Source: Muribaculaceae bacterium (lineage in GTDB: Bacteria; Bacteroidota; Bacteroidia; Bacteroidales; Muribaculaceae). Taken from it: DNA of 6,171 nt. This document shows positions 4,958-6,171 of this stretch, piece after piece. A model generated the notes under the pieces. That model saw only the letters and a program-made list of their open reading frames with translations, did no database searches and was not told the origin of the DNA. The stretch covers positions 1-6,171 of the forward strand of contig JAIDKP010000474.1 in assembly GCA_029051445.1 (NCBI GenBank), written 5' to 3'. The first letter of the stretch is position 1. The number at the start of each line of letters is the position of its first letter. A program made the position numbers and the translations under genes.

Positions 4958-6171
4958 ATGGAAAGGACAATCATAAAAGACATTTTCACCAATCCCGGTC
5001 TTATCGGCTGTGAGATTGAGGTAAAAGGCTGGACCAGAACCCGTCGAGGCAACAAATATGTACAGTTTGTAGCCCTCAACGACGGCTCTACCATACGCAA
5101 CATACAGATCGTGCTCGATATGACACGATTCACCGACGAGCAGCTGAAACCGGTGACAACAGGATCTTCGTTGCGCGTAAGAGGCAAACTGGTCGAGTCG
5201 ATGGGCAAAGGCCAGACATGTGAGATCCAGGCAGAAGAAATCGAGATCTACGGCACGGCAGATCCCGAGACATATCCTCTACAGAAAAAAGGACATACTC
5301 TCGAGTACCTGCGTGAGAAAGCGCATCTGCGTCCCCGCACAAACACATTCGGCGCAGTGCTGCGTGTGCGTTCGACTCTCGCTTTCGCAATACACCGCTT
5401 CTTCAACGAGCGCGGTTTTGTCTATCTCAACACACCGCTTATCACGGCAAGCGACTGCGAGGGCGCGGGAGCGATGTTCCAGGTCACAACCATGGATCTG
5501 AACAATCTGCCGAAAGATGAGGAAGGACGTGTCGATTACAGCAACGATTTCTTCGGCAAGCCCACTGCCCTGACTGTGTCGGGACAACTTGAAGGAGAAC
5601 TCGGAGCAACCGCTTTGGGAGCGATCTATACTTTCGGACCGACTTTCCGTGCCGAAAATTCCAACACTCCCCGCCATCTGTCGGAGTTCTGGATGATCGA
5701 GCCTGAAGTGTCGTTCCTCGACATCAACGGAAACATGGACCTCGCAGAGGACTTTGTAAAATACTGTATCGGATATGCACTTGAAAACTCACGCGAGGAT
5801 ATCGAGTGGCTCGCCGAAATGTATGACAAAGATCTGATCTCACGTCTCGAGTTTGTACTGCATAATGATTTTGTGCGCCTGACATATACCGAAGGAATCA
5901 AGATACTCGAGGAATCGGGACACAAATTTGACTTCCCGATCTACTGGGGTGCCGATCTCCAGAGCGAACATGAGCGTTATCTCGTCGAGCAGCATTTCAA
6001 GAAGCCTGTTATTCTCACTGGTTATCCCAAGGAGATCAAGGCTTTCTACATGAAGCAGAACGATGATGGCAAAACCGTGCGCGCCATGGATGTGCTTTTC
6101 CCGAAGATCGGTGAAATCATCGGGGGTTCGGAGCGCGAGGAGAATCTTGACAAACTCCAGCAGCGCAGCGA
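4958..6171 (+). CDS. asnS: Asparaginyl-tRNA synthetase, 5' part, cut by window end
   Basis: 404 complete codons are visible, then two bases of the next; the frame has no stop. The enzyme charges tRNA-Asn with asparagine in the cytoplasm, using ATP, as a class IIb synthetase homodimer. Residues 1 to about 110 form the OB-fold anticodon-binding domain ('[23 protein letters not shown]'). The catalytic domain begins near '[23 protein letters not shown]'. Class II motif 1 is around '[15 protein letters not shown]', and motif 2 is '[21 protein letters not shown]' (230-250), with the ATP-binding R231. 'GGSERE' (389-394) is also present. '[11 protein letters not shown]' and 'SGQLEGE' are typical of AsnRS rather than AspRS. 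Compared with the 466-residue E. coli enzyme, about 60 residues, including motif 3, should lie beyond the window. The ATG at 4958 aligns with the usual N-terminus. Some Bacteroidota genomes call this gene asnC. It lies 58 bp after the pseudouridine synthase gene, and I see no convincing promoter between them. Confidence 0.97.
   Translation, partial: MERTIIKDIFTNPGLIGCEIEVKGWTRTRRGNKYVQFVALNDGSTIRNIQIVLDMTRFTDEQLKPVTTGSSLRVRGKLVESMGKGQTCEIQAEEIEIYGTADPETYPLQKKGHTLEYLREKAHLRPRTNTFGAVLRVRSTLAFAIHRFFNERGFVYLNTPLITASDCEGAGAMFQVTTMDLNNLPKDEEGRVDYSNDFFGKPTALTVSGQLEGELGATALGAIYTFGPTFRAENSNTPRHLSEFWMIEPEVSFLDINGNMDLAEDFVKYCIGYALENSREDIEWLAEMYDKDLISRLEFVLHNDFVRLTYTEGIKILEESGHKFDFPIYWGADLQSEHERYLVEQHFKKPVILTGYPKEIKAFYMKQNDDGKTVRAMDVLFPKIGEIIGGSEREENLDKLQQRS

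Noticed and set aside
4228..5208. Long antisense open frame (326 codons) across the pseudouridine synthase and asnS genes
   Set aside because: It lies opposite two strongly conserved genes and spans the gap between them, and its translation shows no recognisable domain. It is a by-product of codon usage on the + strand.

Overview
The window looks like chromosomal DNA of a member of the Bacteroidota, most likely order Bacteroidales. Two intergenic regions carry promoters of the Bacteroides type (-33 TTTG-like element, then TAnnTTTG 19-20 bp downstream) rather than sigma-70 boxes. The starts lack clear Shine-Dalgarno sequences, and A-rich leaders precede several of them. The first gene encodes a GIN (DUF2807) domain, common in this phylum. 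Base composition is moderate, and I see no insertion sequence, phage gene, tRNA, rRNA or CRISPR array. All genes lie on the + strand.

Layout: (1) 1-390, the 3' end of a GIN-domain protein gene, followed by a hairpin at 423-452. (2) 506-1650, an oxidative-stress unit: a promoter overlapped by two PerR-box-like dyads, a PerR-type Fur-family repressor (581-1018), rubrerythrin (1038-1580) and a strong hairpin (1619-1650). (3) 1764-3180, a separate promoter and purB, adenylosuccinate lyase. (4) 3181-3453, a 273-bp non-coding stretch with several inverted repeats. (5) 3454-4899, an RsuA/RluB-family rRNA pseudouridine synthase with a long arginine-rich, low-complexity N-terminal extension. (6) 4958-6171, the first 404 codons of asnS, asparaginyl-tRNA synthetase, cut by the window end.

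How the genes work together: PerR and rubrerythrin form a plausible self-contained peroxide response. The repressor senses peroxide through its metal site and appears to control its own promoter. Derepression would also raise rubrerythrin, the peroxide-reducing enzyme encoded 19 bp downstream. purB, the pseudouridine synthase and asnS are housekeeping genes for purine synthesis, ribosome maturation and tRNA charging. The last two are close enough (58 bp, no hairpin) to be co-transcribed.

I do not see a convincing new multi-gene system. The observations most worth a second look are the paired operator-like dyads in the perR promoter, the lysine-free arginine-rich extension on the pseudouridine synthase, and the structured intergenic region upstream of that gene.
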